Below, piece by piece: positions 28,841-37,663 of a stretch of 37,663 bases of DNA (within the stretch, counting starts at the first letter, position 1; every line of letters begins with the position of its first letter). The notes under the pieces are model-generated. The model made no database searches. It saw only the letters and a program-made list of their open reading frames with translations, and was not told the DNA's origin. Source of the stretch: an uncultured Clostridia bacterium (GTDB taxonomy: Bacteria; Bacillota; Clostridia; TANB77; CAG-508); contig CALXWP010000014.1 in NCBI GenBank assembly GCA_944392455.1, positions 1 to 37,663 of the forward strand, in the 5' to 3' direction. The position numbers and the translations under genes were made by a program.

Positions 28841-28875
28841 AAAATAGAACCTTTGAAAAATAAGGTTCTATTTTT
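28841..28875 (+). terminator. intrinsic terminator after the surface-protein genes
   Basis: AAAATAGAACCTT (28841-28853) pairs perfectly with AAGGTTCTATTTT (28862-28874); loop of 8, T-run at the end. The A-run before it makes it possibly bidirectional. Confidence 0.88.
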
Positions 28876-28885
28876 ATGCAAAATA

Positions 28886-28914
28886 TTGAAAAAAATGCTA
28901 TTTTGAGATAAAAT
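28886..28914 (+). promoter_or_regulatory. sigma-A-like promoter upstream of spoIIE
   Basis: TTGAAA (28886-28891), 17 bases, TAAAAT (28909-28914), about 200 bases before spoIIE. In Bacilli spoIIE is driven by sigma-A with Spo0A; a weak 0A-box-like TTTTGTCACA occurs on the minus strand near 29000, not strong enough to call. The rest of this 293-base gap shows nothing else. Confidence 0.5.
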
Positions 28915-29116
28915 TATATACACATATTGTTAAAAAATATTATAAATATTAAGAACACATCACATTTTGTAAAAAACTTTTTTATATTATGGATTAAATG
29001 TGACAAAAAAATATTTTTAAGTGAACTATAATTTAGTAGCATTAAGCTAAATAAACGAAAGAAAAAACTTTTTAAGAGAACATTAATGCATAAATAAAAG
29101 AGTAGAGGTGGTTAAT

Positions 29117-31606
29117 ATGTTTCAAAATATAACAAGAGACTCAAATGACAATACTGAGTTTTATGACGAAGAAGTAAAAAAAGTTAATACAAAAGATGTG
29201 TTAAAAAGATTATTTGCAAAACAAAATATTGTTTTATATATAGTAACTTTTATGATTTCAATGGTAGGTTTTGATAATAATAGTTTAATATTTTCATTAG
29301 TACCATTTGGACTAGCTATTATTGCAGCAGCTCTTAGTAATGATAGACCAATTGGAATTATGTATATACTATCTTTAATAGGAACATTTATTAGTTTTGG
29401 ATTTACGAACTTATTAGTATATTTTATAACATCATTATTACTATTTATATCTATTTTAGTTATAAGACCAAGGTTACAAGAAAATGTCAATGAGAAAAAG
29501 AAGATCGGTGCTCATCTGTTTTTTTCAGTTCTAATTGTTCAAATAGTTCCAATGTTTTTTAGAACATTTTATGTATTTGATTTAATGACATCTATAATGC
29601 TTGGAATGACTACATATATATTCTATAAAATTTTCGTAAATTCAATAACTGTAATAGTTGATTTTGGAAAAAGAAGAGCATTTACAATAGAAGAAGTTGT
29701 TGGAACTAGTTTGCTTTTAGCAATAGCTATAACTGCATTTGAGGATTTAAGTATATTTGGATTTTCAATTAAAAACATTTTAAGTATATTAATAGTATTA
29801 GTGTTAGGATGGAAAAATGGACTACTAGTTGGTGCAACTGGAGGGATTACTATAGGAGTTGTACTAGGAGTAATTACTGAATCTGAGCCAATAATGATAG
29901 CTGTATACGCAGTATCAGGATTAATTGCAGGTTTACTTAATAGATTTGGACGAATTGGTGTAATAGTAGGATTTGCTTTAGGAAATATCGTTTTGGCATA
30001 TGCAGCTAATGGAAATACAGCACCACTAATAGTATTTCAGGAAATTTTAATAGCAGCTTTAGGACTACTAGCTGTACCTAAAAATATACAAGTTAATATA
30101 GAAGATTTGGTAGGAAACACGAGGTTATTACCAGAATCAACAGGTGGAAATTTAGAGAATAATCAAGATACAATATATAAATTGAATAGTATTTCAGATA
30201 CCATTTATGACATGGCAGAAAGTTATAGAGAAGCGGCTGCTACAATTCTTACAGAAGATGAACTTAAAGAGCAAGAGAAGAAGAATATAGATATATTTCA
30301 AGAGGAATTAAAAAAGAATTTAGAAGATTTAGAAGATAATATGTTATATGAAGAAATATATTATCCTACAGAGGATCTTATTGAGGATATATTTAATTAT
30401 CTATTAGATAATGATATTATAACTGAGAAAAAGTTAGTAGAAATATTAGAAAAACATAATAATTACATAGTAGGATTTGATAATACTAAAACAAAAGCAA
30501 AAGAAGATGTATATAGAATTGTAAAAGCTATAAATTATTCATATAAAATTAGTAAGATGAATTTTATATGGAAAAAGAAACTAGATGAGAGTAAAAAGAA
30601 TGTTTCTTCTCAACTAAAAGGAGTATCAGAAGCTATTTCAAAAATGGCCGAAGATATAGATAAAAAAGAAAAAGATGAATTTATTGATAAAAAGCAAGAA
30701 ATACTTAAGCTTTTCGAACAAAAAGAGATTGAAGTAAAAAGCATAGACATAAAGCAAAATTCTTCTGGAAGATATATAGTAGAAACTTATACAGGAATAT
30801 GCAGTAACCTTGATGGTTCAGAATGTAATATAAAGAAAATATGTAAAATATTAAGTAAAGTTTTAGGTCATACTATGATAATGCAAAAACAAGAATGTGG
30901 GCTTAGATTAGATAGGAATGTTTGTAAATTTACATATATATCAGATGATAATTATAGAATACAAATAGGAACAGCTAAATCTACTAAAACGGATTCTCCA
31001 GTATCAGGAGATAGCTTTATAGAAACAAGATTAGATGATGGAAAATATCTATTAGCTATTAGTGATGGAATGGGATCTGGACCAGATGCGATGAAGAGCA
31101 GTAAGATAGCTATAAAAATGTTAGAGAGACTTTTAACAGCAGGATTTGAAAAAGATGTATCATTGCAATTAATAAATTCTACATTATCTGCTAATACTGA
31201 AGAAGATATGTATGCTACTTTGGACATAGAAATATTAGATTTATTTAATGGAAACATGGAATTTATAAAAAATGGAGCATGTCCTACATATGTTAAAAGA
31301 GGAAGAGAAGTACAATTATTAAAATCTATGTCTCTCCCAACAGGAATAGTGAATGAAAATGATTTAGTAGTTTATGATTTTGATTTACAAGATGGAGATA
31401 TTTTAGTGATGTGTACAGATGGAATTATAGATTCTAATAAAGAATATTTAAATAAGCATTTATGGCTTAGATATTTGTTAGAAGATTTAGAAACTACTGA
31501 TGCACAACAAATTGCAGATATAATTTTAAAAGAAGCAATTGATAATGATTTTGGTAATCAAAAAGATGATATGACCGTAATGGTTGCTAGAGTCACAAAA
31601 AAATAA
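29117..31606 (+). CDS. spoIIE: stage II sporulation protein E (PP2C phosphatase)
   Basis: A roughly 829-residue membrane phosphatase. About ten hydrophobic segments fill residues 35-330; a helical middle region (about 340-560) follows; the C-terminal PP2C domain (from about 580) has AISDGMGSGPDA, CTDGIID and KDDMTVM, bearing the metal-binding aspartates. In spore formers SpoIIE dephosphorylates SpoIIAA to release sigma-F in the forespore and takes part in asymmetric septation. The start is ATG 29117 because the upstream GTG (29108) lies in the ribosome site agaggtgg. It is monocistronic, ending at a terminator. Size and layout match the family. Confidence 0.96.
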   Translation: MFQNITRDSNDNTEFYDEEVKKVNTKDVLKRLFAKQNIVLYIVTFMISMVGFDNNSLIFSLVPFGLAIIAAALSNDRPIGIMYILSLIGTFISFGFTNLLVYFITSLLLFISILVIRPRLQENVNEKKKIGAHLFFSVLIVQIVPMFFRTFYVFDLMTSIMLGMTTYIFYKIFVNSITVIVDFGKRRAFTIEEVVGTSLLLAIAITAFEDLSIFGFSIKNILSILIVLVLGWKNGLLVGATGGITIGVVLGVITESEPIMIAVYAVSGLIAGLLNRFGRIGVIVGFALGNIVLAYAANGNTAPLIVFQEILIAALGLLAVPKNIQVNIEDLVGNTRLLPESTGGNLENNQDTIYKLNSISDTIYDMAESYREAAATILTEDELKEQEKKNIDIFQEELKKNLEDLEDNMLYEEIYYPTEDLIEDIFNYLLDNDIITEKKLVEILEKHNNYIVGFDNTKTKAKEDVYRIVKAINYSYKISKMNFIWKKKLDESKKNVSSQLKGVSEAISKMAEDIDKKEKDEFIDKKQEILKLFEQKEIEVKSIDIKQNSSGRYIVETYTGICSNLDGSECNIKKICKILSKVLGHTMIMQKQECGLRLDRNVCKFTYISDDNYRIQIGTAKSTKTDSPVSGDSFIETRLDDGKYLLAISDGMGSGPDAMKSSKIAIKMLERLLTAGFEKDVSLQLINSTLSANTEEDMYATLDIEILDLFNGNMEFIKNGACPTYVKRGREVQLLKSMSLPTGIVNENDLVVYDFDLQDGDILVMCTDGIIDSNKEYLNKHLWLRYLLEDLETTDAQQIADIILKEAIDNDFGNQKDDMTVMVARVTKK

Positions 31607-31620
31607 TTTTGGGATATAAA

Positions 31621-31660
31621 AAATAGGGGATTCTTTAAATGAATTCTCTATTTATTTCGT
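31621..31660 (+). terminator. intrinsic terminator after spoIIE
   Basis: AAATAGGGGATTC (31621-31633) pairs with GAATTCTCTATTT (31641-31653), 13 pairs with two G-U, loop of 7, then a T-rich end. Confidence 0.8.
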
Positions 31661-31678
31661 TAAAATACAACAATTTTC

Positions 31679-31708
31679 TTGTAATTCTTCATATAAATAT
31701 GATATAGT
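31679..31708 (+). promoter_or_regulatory. probable promoter of the WG-repeat gene
   Basis: TTGTAA (31679-31684), 18 bases, TATAGT (31703-31708), 36 bases before the start codon. Both boxes are one or two bases off consensus. Confidence 0.5.
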
Positions 31709-31744
31709 ATATATGTAAAAATATATTCACTTATGGAGGTCTTT

Positions 31745-33277
31745 ATGAGTAGAGGAAAAAGATATGATGGAGAACAAAAACTGAACTTGAAAAAAGTTTT
31801 TGCAGTAATAATAGCTTTTGCAGTAATAATAATGTTTATTATAGGAATAAATAAGTTATTTACAGGTGAAAGTAACACTCAAGAAAAAACCGTAGCATTA
31901 GAATATTTTCCAATATATACAGAAGGAAAATGGGGAGTAATTGATTCAAGAGGAAATACAATAGTTACACCTGAATATGATGAATATATTGTAATACCAG
32001 ATAGTACACAACCAATATTTATCTGTACATATGATGTAAATTACGAAGACGGAACATATAAAACAAAAGCGATAAATGAGAACAATGAGCAAATATATAG
32101 TGAATATGAACAAGTTGAAGCATTAGAAAATTATGATGAGAGTAATAATTTATGGTATACAAAAAGCATACTAAAAGTTATGAAAGACGGAAAATATGGT
32201 TTGTTAAATACTAATAATGGATCATTAGTAGTGAATTGTGAATATGATTCAATTGAAGCTCTAAAAGGAGTAGAAAATAGCTTTATAACAGAAGTTGATA
32301 ATAAATATGGATTGGTTGATAATATAGGAACAGTAATAATAGAAAATAATTATGAAAACATTTTACCACTTACAGACAAATATGAAGATGGCTTTATAGT
32401 AGAAAGTGAAGATGGTAAATATGGATTAATAGGATATTCAAAACAAGAAATATTAGATACTACATATGATGAAATTAAACAAGTTAATGGAGACAATGGA
32501 TATTATATTGTTCAAGAGGGACAAGATATAGAAATTATTAATAGTGAAGGAAATAAATATTTAGCAGGAGAATATGATGATATAATTTCAGTAAATAGCG
32601 GAAATGCTATTATAGAAAACAATAATCAATTTGGAATTGTTAATATAGATGGTACAGAAGTTATAGAAACTAAATATGATAGTATTTCATATGCAACTGG
32701 AAATAATTATATTGTAGAAGATAATAATAAATTTGGTGTAGTTAATACAAATGATGAATCTTTAATTGATATTAAATATGAAAATATTACTTATAGAAGT
32801 GCAGCAGGTTTTTATGAAGCTACAAACGAAGATTATACATCTGACCTAATTGATACTAATATGGACGTGAAATTATCTGGAGTAATAGTTTCAGAAGTAA
32901 ATGAAAGTGATGGCTATATTAAAGTTAGACAAGATGACGACTATAAATATTATAATTTCAGATTCGAAGAAAAAACAGCAAAAGAAATATTATCAGGAAA
33001 TACCATTTTCTTAAGTAAAAATGAAGAAGGAAAATATGGATTTGTTGATAGAAATGGAAATGTAGTAGTAAATTATATCTATGATGATGCAACAGAACAA
33101 AATGATTATGGATATGCAAGTGTTAAACTAAATGGACTATGGGGAGCTGTTGATTCAAGAGGAAATGTTGCGTTAGAACCAACATATAGCTTAGAGGATA
33201 ATGTATTAATAGAATTTATAGGTAAATGGCATTTAGGAGAAGATCTAAATTTATATTACTTTACAGATGAAAATTAA
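31745..33277 (+). CDS. membrane-anchored WG-repeat protein
   Basis: A 510-residue protein with one N-terminal membrane helix (about 16-35) and about nine WG (KWG) repeats of 40-50 residues, each of the form K-W/Y/F-G-V/L/I-x-D/N-x-x-G-x-x-V-I-x-x-x-Y-D/E (for example KWGVIDSRGN and LWGAVDSRGN at the ends). These fold as short beta-strands and are thought to bind ligands or proteins; no enzyme function is known. It should face outward with its repeats. The ATG at 31745 follows ggaggtc; an upstream ATG at 31733 lies in that ribosome site. Downstream is an unknown gene after a perfect inverted repeat. Confidence 0.88.
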   Translation: MSRGKRYDGEQKLNLKKVFAVIIAFAVIIMFIIGINKLFTGESNTQEKTVALEYFPIYTEGKWGVIDSRGNTIVTPEYDEYIVIPDSTQPIFICTYDVNYEDGTYKTKAINENNEQIYSEYEQVEALENYDESNNLWYTKSILKVMKDGKYGLLNTNNGSLVVNCEYDSIEALKGVENSFITEVDNKYGLVDNIGTVIIENNYENILPLTDKYEDGFIVESEDGKYGLIGYSKQEILDTTYDEIKQVNGDNGYYIVQEGQDIEIINSEGNKYLAGEYDDIISVNSGNAIIENNNQFGIVNIDGTEVIETKYDSISYATGNNYIVEDNNKFGVVNTNDESLIDIKYENITYRSAAGFYEATNEDYTSDLIDTNMDVKLSGVIVSEVNESDGYIKVRQDDDYKYYNFRFEEKTAKEILSGNTIFLSKNEEGKYGFVDRNGNVVVNYIYDDATEQNDYGYASVKLNGLWGAVDSRGNVALEPTYSLEDNVLIEFIGKWHLGEDLNLYYFTDEN

Positions 33278-33299
33278 TATAAACTTGAAAATCATATTA

Positions 33300-33339
33300 A
33301 GAAACTATATATATGATGGATAAAGTATATATAGTTTCT
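33300..33339. repeat. perfect 14-base inverted repeat
   Basis: AGAAACTATATATA (33300-33313) and TATATATAGTTTCT (33326-33339) around a 12-base loop. No T-run follows on the plus strand, so it is a poor terminator; it lies 13 bases before the ribosome site of the next gene. It may be an RNA hairpin in the leader, or a protein-binding operator. Confidence 0.7.
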
Positions 33340-33367
33340 ATATGATAAACTTAGGAGGAATAAAAAA

Positions 33368-34618
33368 GTGGAACTTATGACAAAATATCAATATACATAT
33401 TTTATATATCCTTATATAATTGAAGAAGATAAATATAAAAAATATTTACAAAGTTTATTAAGAAATAAAAAATGTAAAGTTAGATTTTTTAATGAACAAA
33501 AAGATATTCATTTATATACATATTTTCTACCTAGTATAAGGGATTATATGTTTTGGTCATTTGGATTAACTAGAGAAGGTGTAAAGGATTTTAAAAGAAT
33601 GGATATATCACTTCAAGCGACACTGCTTTCAGAACATAATTGTAATATATTCAATTATGAATTACCTGAAAACTTACAAGGCAAAGTTGAGACTAATAAT
33701 GGTATTTTCTTTGAAATCTCAGAAATAAAAATAATATGCTATAAAACAGGAATCTGCTTTTTGGTATTTAAAACAAATTTAGAAAATACTGAAAGCTTTT
33801 CAGACGTACTTAATTTTAATTATAAATTTAGAGAAGTTAATTCTTCAGCATATAATTTAAAAGAATATGAAAATATTAAAATACAATCAAATTCTTTTAA
33901 AAGTGTAAAAGATATTTCAGTATTAATAAAAGAATTAACTGGAAGTAATAGTATTTCTAAAAAAGCAAATATAGGAAATGATAAATTTTTTGTATATACA
34001 TATAGTTGTTTAGACCAAAAAAATTGGAACGAAAATACAGAAACAGAGGAATTAGATAATATATTTGAAAAGTATCGTTCTGTACTTCCTGCAAATTCTC
34101 AAATTTTAGATGATAAATATTCTATGATTAATGAAAATAAAGAACAACAAAAATCTATATATAAGAATCAATATATTAGATATGGCTTTACTGCTACAAG
34201 TACAGCGTTATTAACTTCTAATGTTAATACAGCTAATTTTACAACTGTACCACAAAAATTTGAAAGTGAATACTTATATACATATATATTAGTTTTATAT
34301 AAGAAGATATTACTAAATAAATTAAACTATGATTTTAATATAAGATTTAAAGAAGCGGAAACAGAATTTTTAGATTTTACAAAAAAATTATGGATACAAG
34401 ATGTTACAAATGAAGAATTTGGTAGAAGATTAGAAACGAATTGGATGGAAAATTTAAATGTAGAAAAAACATTTTATAAATTAAAAAGCGAGTATGATGT
34501 TACATATAAAAAAAGTAATGTTGATGCACTAAGAAAAAGTAGTAATACTACAAAAATTGTTTTGCTTATTATATTAATTATAAATATAATAGCAATTATA
34601 CTTGCAGGAATGATGTGA
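33368..34618 (+). CDS. hypothetical protein with C-terminal membrane anchor
   Basis: A 416-residue protein I cannot assign. It is mixed alpha/beta in the first 200 residues, helical from about 290 to 390, and ends with one strongly hydrophobic helix (about 396-415), so it is a tail-anchored protein. The helical region before the anchor vaguely recalls CorA-type transporters, but there is no GMN motif and only one membrane helix, so I do not call it a channel. The start is GTG, decided by aggagg 9 bases upstream; the nearest ATG (33377) would be too far. It sits between the WG-repeat gene and acpS. Confidence 0.7.
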   Translation: MELMTKYQYTYFIYPYIIEEDKYKKYLQSLLRNKKCKVRFFNEQKDIHLYTYFLPSIRDYMFWSFGLTREGVKDFKRMDISLQATLLSEHNCNIFNYELPENLQGKVETNNGIFFEISEIKIICYKTGICFLVFKTNLENTESFSDVLNFNYKFREVNSSAYNLKEYENIKIQSNSFKSVKDISVLIKELTGSNSISKKANIGNDKFFVYTYSCLDQKNWNENTETEELDNIFEKYRSVLPANSQILDDKYSMINENKEQQKSIYKNQYIRYGFTATSTALLTSNVNTANFTTVPQKFESEYLYTYILVLYKKILLNKLNYDFNIRFKEAETEFLDFTKKLWIQDVTNEEFGRRLETNWMENLNVEKTFYKLKSEYDVTYKKSNVDALRKSSNTTKIVLLIILIINIIAIILAGMM

Positions 34619-34653
34619 TAAAATAAAAAAGCAAAAAGAGGAAAATGGTTTAG

Positions 34654-35052
34654 ATGAAAATTACAACAGGAATTGATATAATTGAAGTAGAAAGAATAAA
34701 AAATGCTATTGAAGAATTAGGAGAGACTTTCTTAAATAGAATATATACAGATAAAGAGATTGAATATTGTGAAAAATCAAATACTATGAAGTATCAGCAT
34801 TTTGCGGCAAGATTTGCTGTGAAGGAAGCTGTATTTAAAGCTATTTCTAATTATGTTCAAGATCGAAATGATGGGTTATGGACAAGTATAGAAATAATTA
34901 ATCTAGAAGGTGGAAAACCAAGTATAAATGTGGAAAAACTTGTTTCAAACATCAACAAAACTGTAGATAATATTATGCTTAAAGACATTGATATTAGTAT
35001 ATCACATATAAAAGATTATGCTGTAGCAAGTGTTGTGGCGATATTTGAATAG
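34654..35052 (+). CDS. acpS: holo-[acyl-carrier-protein] synthase
   Basis: A 132-residue enzyme that transfers 4'-phosphopantetheine from CoA to Ser of acyl carrier protein. Magnesium ligands are evident: Asp8 in TGIDIIEVERI and Glu58 in FAVKEAVFKA, the two family signatures. The sequence is full length, trimer-type. The gene starts after gaggaaaat and is followed 11 bases later by tatD, so the two should be co-transcribed. Confidence 0.95.
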   Translation: MKITTGIDIIEVERIKNAIEELGETFLNRIYTDKEIEYCEKSNTMKYQHFAARFAVKEAVFKAISNYVQDRNDGLWTSIEIINLEGGKPSINVEKLVSNINKTVDNIMLKDIDISISHIKDYAVASVVAIFE

Positions 35053-35063
35053 AAAGGATTATT

Positions 35064-35853
35064 ATGGAACTTTTTGATTCTCATGCACATTATAATGATG
35101 GAAAATTTGATGAAGATAGAGAAGAACTAATAAATAAAATATATGAATCTGGCGTAACGAGATTAATTAATGCTGGATATAGTCTAGAATCATCTAAATA
35201 TGCATTAGAAATTGCAAAAATGTATAATTGGATATATACCATATCCGGAATATCTCCTAATGATATACCTGAAAATAATACAAAATTAGACTATGAATTA
35301 AATGAATTAGAAAAATTTCTTAATAAAGAAATAAAATGTAATAAAATAGTTGCAATTCGGTGAAATAGGACTTGATTATTATTGGAATAAAGATAATATG
35401 AATTTACAAAAATATGCATTTATAAAACAAATAGATATTGCAAATAAGTTCAATTTACCAATAGTAATTCATACTAGAGAAGCTGTTATGGACACTTTAG
35501 AAATATTAAAAAATCATAAGGTAGCTAGGTATGGTATATTTCATTGTTGTCCATTAAATAGAGAATTAGTTAAAGAAGCTTTGAAGTTAGGATTTTATAT
35601 TTCTTTTGCAGGACCTATCACTTTTAAGAATTCTAAAAATGCTAATGAGATAATTGAAATGGTTCCTTTAAATCGAATACTTATAGAAACTGATAGTCCA
35701 TATTTATCTCCTGAACCAAATAGGGGAAAAAGAAATGATTCTAGAAATGTTAAGTATACAGCACAGAAAATAGCAGATGTAAAAAATATGGAATTGGATG
35801 AAATTGCTAAGATCACTTATGAAAATGCAAATAAAATATTTAATATAAAATAG
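35064..35853 (+). CDS. tatD: TatD family hydrolase, needing a +1 frameshift
   Basis: A metal-dependent hydrolase of the TatD amidohydrolase family, associated with 3'-5' DNase activity. The first 98 codons (start after aaagga) give the HxH motif SHAHYND; then ATT is followed by CGG and an immediate TGA (35361-35363). Dropping the C at 35358 restores GEIGLDYYW, with the metal-binding Glu, and the rest: IHTR, FHCC and ETDSPYLSP, giving a 262-residue protein of normal size. All metal ligands are present, and no other damage exists, so decay is unlikely. The break has the same form as in mreB (extra C between NTT and GGN). It forms a unit with acpS and ends at a convergent terminator. Confidence 0.92.
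35355..35361 (+). other. candidate +1 frameshift site ATT-CGG-T in tatD
   Basis: Zero frame reads GCA-ATT-CGG-TGA; the family sequence needs GCA-ATT-GGT-GAA, so one C (35358) is skipped. In the zero frame a stop follows CGG at once. No Shine-Dalgarno-like stimulator precedes it. The core TT-C-GG is identical to the mreB site. Confidence 0.7.
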
Positions 35854-35884
35854 TACAATTGGTTTTCTCCAATTGTACTATTTT
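35847..35884. terminator. bidirectional terminator between tatD and htpX
   Basis: AAAATAGTACAATTGG (35847-35862) pairs with CCAATTGTACTATTTT (35869-35884), 16 perfect pairs, loop of 6, A and T runs on both ends. Both neighbouring stop codons lie inside the stem. Confidence 0.92.
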
Positions 35885-36783
35885 AAGTTTCTTATAGCTT
35901 CTATTCTATCATCTATAGATGGGTGAGTAGAAAATAAACTTGTTTTTTTCTTTTTGCCATCTTTTAAATTTTCTTTAAATGGATTAACTATATACATATG
36001 TGCAGTAGAGTTATTAGCAGATTTTAATTCATTTGGATCTGCATCTAATTTTTGCAATGCTGAAATTAATCCATCAGGATTTCTTGTTAGTTCAACTGCA
36101 CTGGCGTCAGCTAAATACTCTCTACGTCTAGAAAGAGCTAGTTGCATTAACTTACCAAATATAGGGGCTAAAATTAAACATATTAGTCCAATTAGCATAA
36201 GTATTGGATTTCCGCTTTTAGAATCGTTATCATTATCTCTTCCGCCACCCCAAAAAAGAATTCTACTAAAGAAATCTGTAAGCATAACCATAAATCCTAC
36301 CATAACTGTTACAACAGCTGAAAGGCGAATATCATAATTTTTTACATGAGATAATTCGTGAGCAAGTACACCTTCTAATTCATAGTAGTCTAGTTTGTTA
36401 AGAAGACCAGTTGTAACACATATTGCTGAATGTTCAGGATTTCTACCAGTAGCAAATGCATTTGGTTGCATATCATCAACAACATATAGTTTAGGTCTAT
36501 GCTCTAATCCAGATGATATCATTAAACCATCTAAAATATTATTTAATTTTTGTTGTATTTCAGGAGATGCTTCATGAGCCCTATTTACTGAAAGTACAAT
36601 TTTATCACTATAATAATATGATGCCCAAGATGTGGAAATTGAAAAAATTAATGCAATGACTATAGAAAATATACCTAAATCAAAGGCCATACAAATATAG
36701 TATATAATTAAAGTTATAACTATTAGAAATATTGAGACAATAATACCTGTCTTAATTTTATTATTTCTTATATCTTCATACAT
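35878..36783 (-). CDS. htpX: zinc metalloprotease HtpX
   Basis: A roughly 301-residue membrane protease of the M48 family, thought to degrade damaged membrane proteins. Two N-terminal membrane helices (about 10-50), the zinc motif HELSH in LAHELSHVKNYD (about 138-149), a second hydrophobic pair (about 155-215), and the third ligand region RRREYLADASA are visible. The start is a choice: GTG 36795 is only 3 bases from aaagga, and the ATG at 36783 gives the usual MYEDIRNNK N-terminus, so 36783 is taken. It follows lemA, a common Clostridia pairing, separated by a hairpin. Confidence 0.93.
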   Translation of the reverse strand: MYEDIRNNKIKTGIIVSIFLIVITLIIYYICMAFDLGIFSIVIALIFSISTSWASYYYSDKIVLSVNRAHEASPEIQQKLNNILDGLMISSGLEHRPKLYVVDDMQPNAFATGRNPEHSAICVTTGLLNKLDYYELEGVLAHELSHVKNYDIRLSAVVTVMVGFMVMLTDFFSRILFWGGGRDNDNDSKSGNPILMLIGLICLILAPIFGKLMQLALSRRREYLADASAVELTRNPDGLISALQKLDADPNELKSANNSTAHMYIVNPFKENLKDGKKKKTSLFSTHPSIDDRIEAIRNLK

Positions 36784-36827
36784 ATATAATCTCACAATCC
36801 TTTATCTTTTATATATAGAAATAAAAA

Positions 36828-36865
36828 AATAAATTTCTTACAGCAGAAGCTGTAAAAAATTTATT
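36828..36865 (-). repeat. hairpin between lemA and htpX
   Basis: TTACAGC (36838-36844) and GCTGTAA (36849-36855) around AGAA, with a second pairing AATAAATTT / AAATTTATT outside (36828-36836, 36857-36865). On the minus strand the stem is followed by a T-rich end, so it could be a weak terminator or attenuator letting some transcripts into htpX. Confidence 0.55.
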
Positions 36866-36876
36866 AATAATATATT

Positions 36877-37425
36877 TTAAAATTTAACTTTAACATTTTT
36901 CTTAGCTTCTTCGTTATCAACTTCAAATAATGCTTCTTCTGTAAAATGGAATATAGAAGCAATAATATTAGAAGGGAAGACTTGTAATTTTGTATTATAT
37001 CTTGTTACTGTGTCATTATAGAATTGTCTTGAATAAGATATTTTATTTTCTGTATTTTGCAATTCTTCTTGTAAGCTTAAAAAGCTTTGATTTGCTTTTA
37101 AATCTGGATAATTTTCAGCAACAGCCATAATTGTTTTTAAAGTATCAGATAATTCATTATCTAATTTTGCTTTTTCATCAACAGTGTTTGCATTTGCCCA
37201 TGAAGAACGTAAATCTGTTACTTTAGTTAATACATCCGATTCATGTGCCATATATCCTTTTACAGATTCAACTAAATTTGGAATTAAATCAAATCTTCTT
37301 TGTAATTGTACATCTATCTGACTCCATGCATTTTTTACTCTTAATCTCATAGTAACTAATCCATTATATAATGCAATTATTATTATAGCTAGAACTACAA
37401 CTATTATAAGAACAATCCACCACAT
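36877..37425 (-). CDS. lemA: LemA family protein
   Basis: A 182-residue protein with one N-terminal membrane helix (about 3-23) followed by a long helical domain, including [19 protein letters not shown] (about 39-57) and [10 protein letters not shown], the LemA signatures. Function is unsettled; in many bacteria it stands next to htpX and may help that protease or a surface process. The ribosome site aaggagg precedes the ATG by 8 bases. Its -10 box is probably TATAAT on the minus strand at 37485-37480. Confidence 0.93.
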   Translation of the reverse strand: MWWIVLIIVVVLAIIIIALYNGLVTMRLRVKNAWSQIDVQLQRRFDLIPNLVESVKGYMAHESDVLTKVTDLRSSWANANTVDEKAKLDNELSDTLKTIMAVAENYPDLKANQSFLSLQEELQNTENKISYSRQFYNDTVTRYNTKLQVFPSNIIASIFHFTEEALFEVDNEEAKKNVKVKF

Positions 37426-37663
37426 AAATTATTTCCTCCTTTATTAGAAAATTTATATTATAATATCATATTAATAAATATTATACAACTATTGTGAAAA
37501 ATATATGTAAAATCTATGAAAAAATTAGGAATATTTTTAGTACAAGCAGCATATAATGGTAATATAGCTAAGTTTGAGATATTGGGTATATAGGTTTAAA
37601 ATAGATATGTCACAAAAGAAATAAAAATAAATAGGAAATACCAAAAAATATGATAAAATGTTT
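37426..37663. other. gap at the window end
   Basis: 238 bases without a convincing gene. It holds the lemA leader (minus) with TATAAT at 37485-37480, and near the right end a possible -10 TAAAAT at 37652-37657 on the plus strand, perhaps for a gene beyond the window. A 25-codon ORF (37516-37593) has no ribosome site. Confidence 0.5.

Noticed and set aside
28990..29010. Spo0A box upstream of spoIIE
   Set aside because: TTTTGTCACA on the minus strand matches the box only in part; too weak to list.
37516..37593. 25-codon ORF starting MKKLGIFLVQ on the plus strand
   Set aside because: No ribosome site or clear promoter; not enough to call a gene.

Overview
The window is AT-rich DNA (well under 30% GC by eye). 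Its Clostridia-type content comprises SpoIIE and CotF-type spore proteins, a DUF4321-radC-mreBCD-mrdA-minC cell-shape block, MecA, PcrA with a C-terminal Tudor-like tail, and very large AT-rich surface proteins. Arginine is coded almost only by AGA. An uncultured, low-GC, gut-type member of the Clostridia with sporulation genes is the best guess; nothing here fixes the genus.

Layout. 1-38: 5' half of an initiator tRNA on the minus strand behind a perfect sigma-A promoter. 218-3486: nitroreductase, Nudix hydrolase, sirtuin, a small compositionally foreign gene and a ZIP transporter that seems to start at AUA; three evenly spaced pairs of perfect DnaA boxes lie through this stretch. 3578-5317: a leucine-rich-repeat-like protein and a transglutaminase-like protein. 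5399-8305: PcrA helicase and a HAD 5'-nucleotidase. 8454-8898: two small spore-coat-type proteins. 9042-10745: M23 peptidase and, convergent, MecA. 10991-17209: the cell-shape operon. 17297-18244 (minus): three small conserved-looking hypotheticals. 18614-28823: two giant surface proteins of about 1,660 and 1,740 residues; the second has a thioester-domain-like N-terminus. 29117-31606: spoIIE. 31745-35853: WG-repeat protein, an unknown membrane-anchored protein, acpS and tatD. 35878-37425 (minus): lemA-htpX.

Main finding. Two highly conserved genes, mreB and tatD, are each broken by exactly one extra C, in the same context: NTT-C-GGN. In the zero frame this makes the codon CGG. Reading every gene, I found only three in-frame CGG codons in about 11,000 codons: these two frameshift points and one in the foreign-looking small gene at 2340-2537 (also ATT-CGG). 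The same pentamer TTCGG occurs in other reading frames (TCG-GNN) at 9254, 18742 and 18997 without any frame break. This points to a +1 frameshift (or four-base decoding) tied to the CGG codon, perhaps because CGG is unassigned or starved for tRNA in this lineage, rather than to random sequencing error. Genome-wide codon counts, tRNA content and peptide data would decide it.

How genes work together. The 10991-17209 operon couples peptidoglycan elongation (MreBCD, PBP2) with division-site control (MinC), although minD and minE do not follow minC here. SpoIIE, the coat proteins and probably the M23 peptidase belong to sporulation or wall remodelling. The two giant proteins are a likely co-transcribed surface adhesion pair.
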